Source of the DNA: Bacteroidota bacterium
GTDB lineage: Bacteria > Bacteroidota > Bacteroidia > Bacteroidales > F082
NCBI GenBank assembly: GCA_023396415.1
Contig: JAEWWJ010000110.1
Coordinates: 1-25,703, forward strand
Reading direction: 5' to 3'
DNA length: 25,703 nucleotides
Position 1 is the stretch's first letter, and each line of letters opens with the position of its first letter. Positions 24,558 to 25,703 of the stretch are shown one piece after another. The notes below the pieces were generated by a model, which was not told the DNA's origin, ran no database searches, and saw nothing but the letters and a program-made list of their open reading frames with translations. Both the position numbers and the translations under genes were made by a program.

Positions 24558-24599
24558 AGCTTTGCTCCCTTGTAAAGACGCGCCTTTAAACAAAATTTG

Positions 24600-25253
24600 A
24601 TGCCCATTGCCATGAAGTTATTGCTGCCAACTGCTTATTTTCCACCCATTTCGTGGATGGCCATGGCCGTGCAAGCCCAAGGAATTATAGTTGAACAGCA
24701 TGAAACATTTCAAAAACAAAGCCTGCGAAGCAGATGCAACATCCTAACATCGAATGGATTGTTGACATTGAGCCTACCATTATGCAAAACAAGAAACAAC
24801 CACAACAAAACAATGGATGTTGAAGTGTGTAGAAACGAAAACTGGCAAATAAAACACTTGAGGGCTATTGCGTCGGCCTACAACAAATCGCCGTTTTATT
24901 ATCACTATCAGCCTCATATTGAAGCCTTTTACAACAAGCCATTTCCTTCGTTGCGTGCACTCAATCACTCCTCCATCGAACTTATTCTTAAGTTTCTAAA
25001 GGTAAAAACTACCCTGAATTATACAACATCATGGGAGGCTGACCCAAAGGAATGGATTGAGTTGAGAAACTTTTTCCCAAAAACCGGCAGTGCCGGTGCA
25101 TTGCAACTGGCACCTTATCTTCAAGTTTTTAGCGATCGTTTTGATTTTTACCCCGACTTGAGTAGTTTAGATTTGATTTTCAATCTAGGCCCTGAAGCTT
25201 TAAATTATCTATATTCTATTGACTTACAATCTATTCAGGATATGCAATCCTGA
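24600..25253 (+). CDS. WbqC-family protein
   Basis: This 217 aa protein matches the WbqC-like family along its length: LLLPTAYFPPISWMA at the start, then EQHETFQKQSLRSRC, ILTSNGLLTLSLPL, NWQIKHLRAIASAYNKSPFYYHY, and an aromatic C-terminal half with FNLGPEALNYL. The family is found near polysaccharide or aminotransferase genes in many bacteria; its exact reaction is not established as far as I know. Two ATGs (24600 and 24612, MKLLLPTAY) are candidate starts; the earlier TTG at 24597 is unlikely. No signal peptide is evident. The 3' end overlaps the convergent HD-hydrolase gene by 23 nt, so no terminator separates them. Confidence 0.88.
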   Translation: MPIAMKLLLPTAYFPPISWMAMAVQAQGIIVEQHETFQKQSLRSRCNILTSNGLLTLSLPLCKTRNNHNKTMDVEVCRNENWQIKHLRAIASAYNKSPFYYHYQPHIEAFYNKPFPSLRALNHSSIELILKFLKVKTTLNYTTSWEADPKEWIELRNFFPKTGSAGALQLAPYLQVFSDRFDFYPDLSSLDLIFNLGPEALNYLYSIDLQSIQDMQS

Positions 25254-25703
25254 CATGATAATTGTTCAACAGTTTCTTTTTAAGGATGCTTTTAACGATT
25301 CTTATTTCCCGAAAGGTGATGTTGGCATTTAAAAACTGATTGGTTTCAATTTGTTTGTTGATGATGTTTTCAATCAGATCATTGATTTTTTGTTCAGTTG
25401 GCGACTTTAAACTTCGCGAAGCAGCTTCCACACTGTCCGACATCATCACCACAGCTGTTTCTTTTGAAAAAGGCAAAGGGCCTTTATAGCTAAAATCACG
25501 TTCATCTACTTGTAAACCCGGGTGTTGACGTTGTTCCATCACATAAAAGTAATTTACACGACTCGTGCCATGGTGGGTGCGAATAAAATCAATAATCTGC
25601 TCGGGCAACTTTGCTTTACGCGCTTTTTCAACGCCATCTATCACATGGTTAATGATGATATTGGCACTTTCAGAAGGCGGAATATCATCGTGCGGATTGT
25701 AAC
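25231..25703 (-). CDS. PgpH-like 7TM-HD hydrolase, C-terminal part
   Basis: The frame runs in from the right edge (first full codon at 25699-25701) with YNPHDDIPPSESANIIINHV, then ARKAKLPEQIIDFIRTHHGTSR and VVMMSDSVEAASRSL. This is the second half of an HD domain of the 7TMR-HD/PgpH type, membrane proteins whose characterised members hydrolyse c-di-AMP. The HHGT histidines and the SDSVEAASR metal-site Asp are present. The C-terminal ~70 residues (INDLIENIINKQIETNQF, ITFREIRIVKSILKKKL) fit the family. The N-terminal extracellular domain and TM segments lie outside the window. The predicted role is cyclic-dinucleotide turnover; substrate is inferred from the family. Confidence 0.9.
   Translation of the reverse strand, partial: YNPHDDIPPSESANIIINHVIDGVEKARKAKLPEQIIDFIRTHHGTSRVNYFYVMEQRQHPGLQVDERDFSYKGPLPFSKETAVVMMSDSVEAASRSLKSPTEQKINDLIENIINKQIETNQFLNANITFREIRIVKSILKKKLLNNYHVRIAYPE

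Overview
The window looks like a chromosomal segment of a low-GC member of the Bacteroidota. Five things point there: several upstream regions carry the TAnnTTTG -7 element; the primary sigma factor is the short (288 aa) Bacteroidota form; a secreted protein ends in a type IX secretion C-terminal sorting domain; the histidine operon has the order hisGDCBHAF(IE) with fused hisB and hisIE; and the GAPDH is a ~480 aa form. No rRNA, tRNA, CRISPR array or complete insertion sequence was seen.

Layout. 1-2563 (minus) holds two secreted proteins: a partial one with Kre9/KNH-like repeats, and one with a ~29-residue W-x-N repeat plus a T9SS sorting domain. 3097-3630 (plus) is an unassigned protein that shares a bidirectional terminator with the truncated haemoglobin gene. 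That gene follows yidC, with pyrG upstream (all minus). 8048-14268 (minus) is the histidine operon with its promoter, leader peptide and attenuator. 14360-18489 (minus) holds gap, rpoD and a DegP/HtrA protease. 18684-23039 (plus) holds dapF, a GNAT acetyltransferase, mltG, a phosphohexomutase and a TPR lipoprotein. 23088-23522 (minus) is an orphan transposase-type zinc-ribbon protein. 23637-25253 (plus) holds a lipoprotein thioredoxin, a cytoplasmic thioredoxin and a WbqC-family protein. The right edge cuts a PgpH-like HD hydrolase (minus).

The main observation is the histidine operon. Its promoter-proximal genes carry seven independent lesions: three in-frame stops in hisG, a frameshift in hisD, a deletion of about 0.9 kb joining the 5' third of hisC to the interior of hisB, a frameshift in hisB and a frameshift in hisH. 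hisA, hisF and hisIE are complete and keep their key residues. No other complete gene in the window shows a lesion, so decay specific to one pathway (histidine auxotrophy) fits better than poor sequence quality. Upstream of the dead hisG the control region still looks functional: a 17-residue leader peptide with five consecutive His codons, a strong intrinsic terminator, and a segment that can pair either with the terminator arm and loop or with the hisG start codon.

The remaining genes are mostly housekeeping: CTP synthesis, membrane-protein insertion, glycolysis, primary sigma factor, envelope proteolysis, lysine/peptidoglycan precursor synthesis, glycan-strand termination and sugar phosphates.
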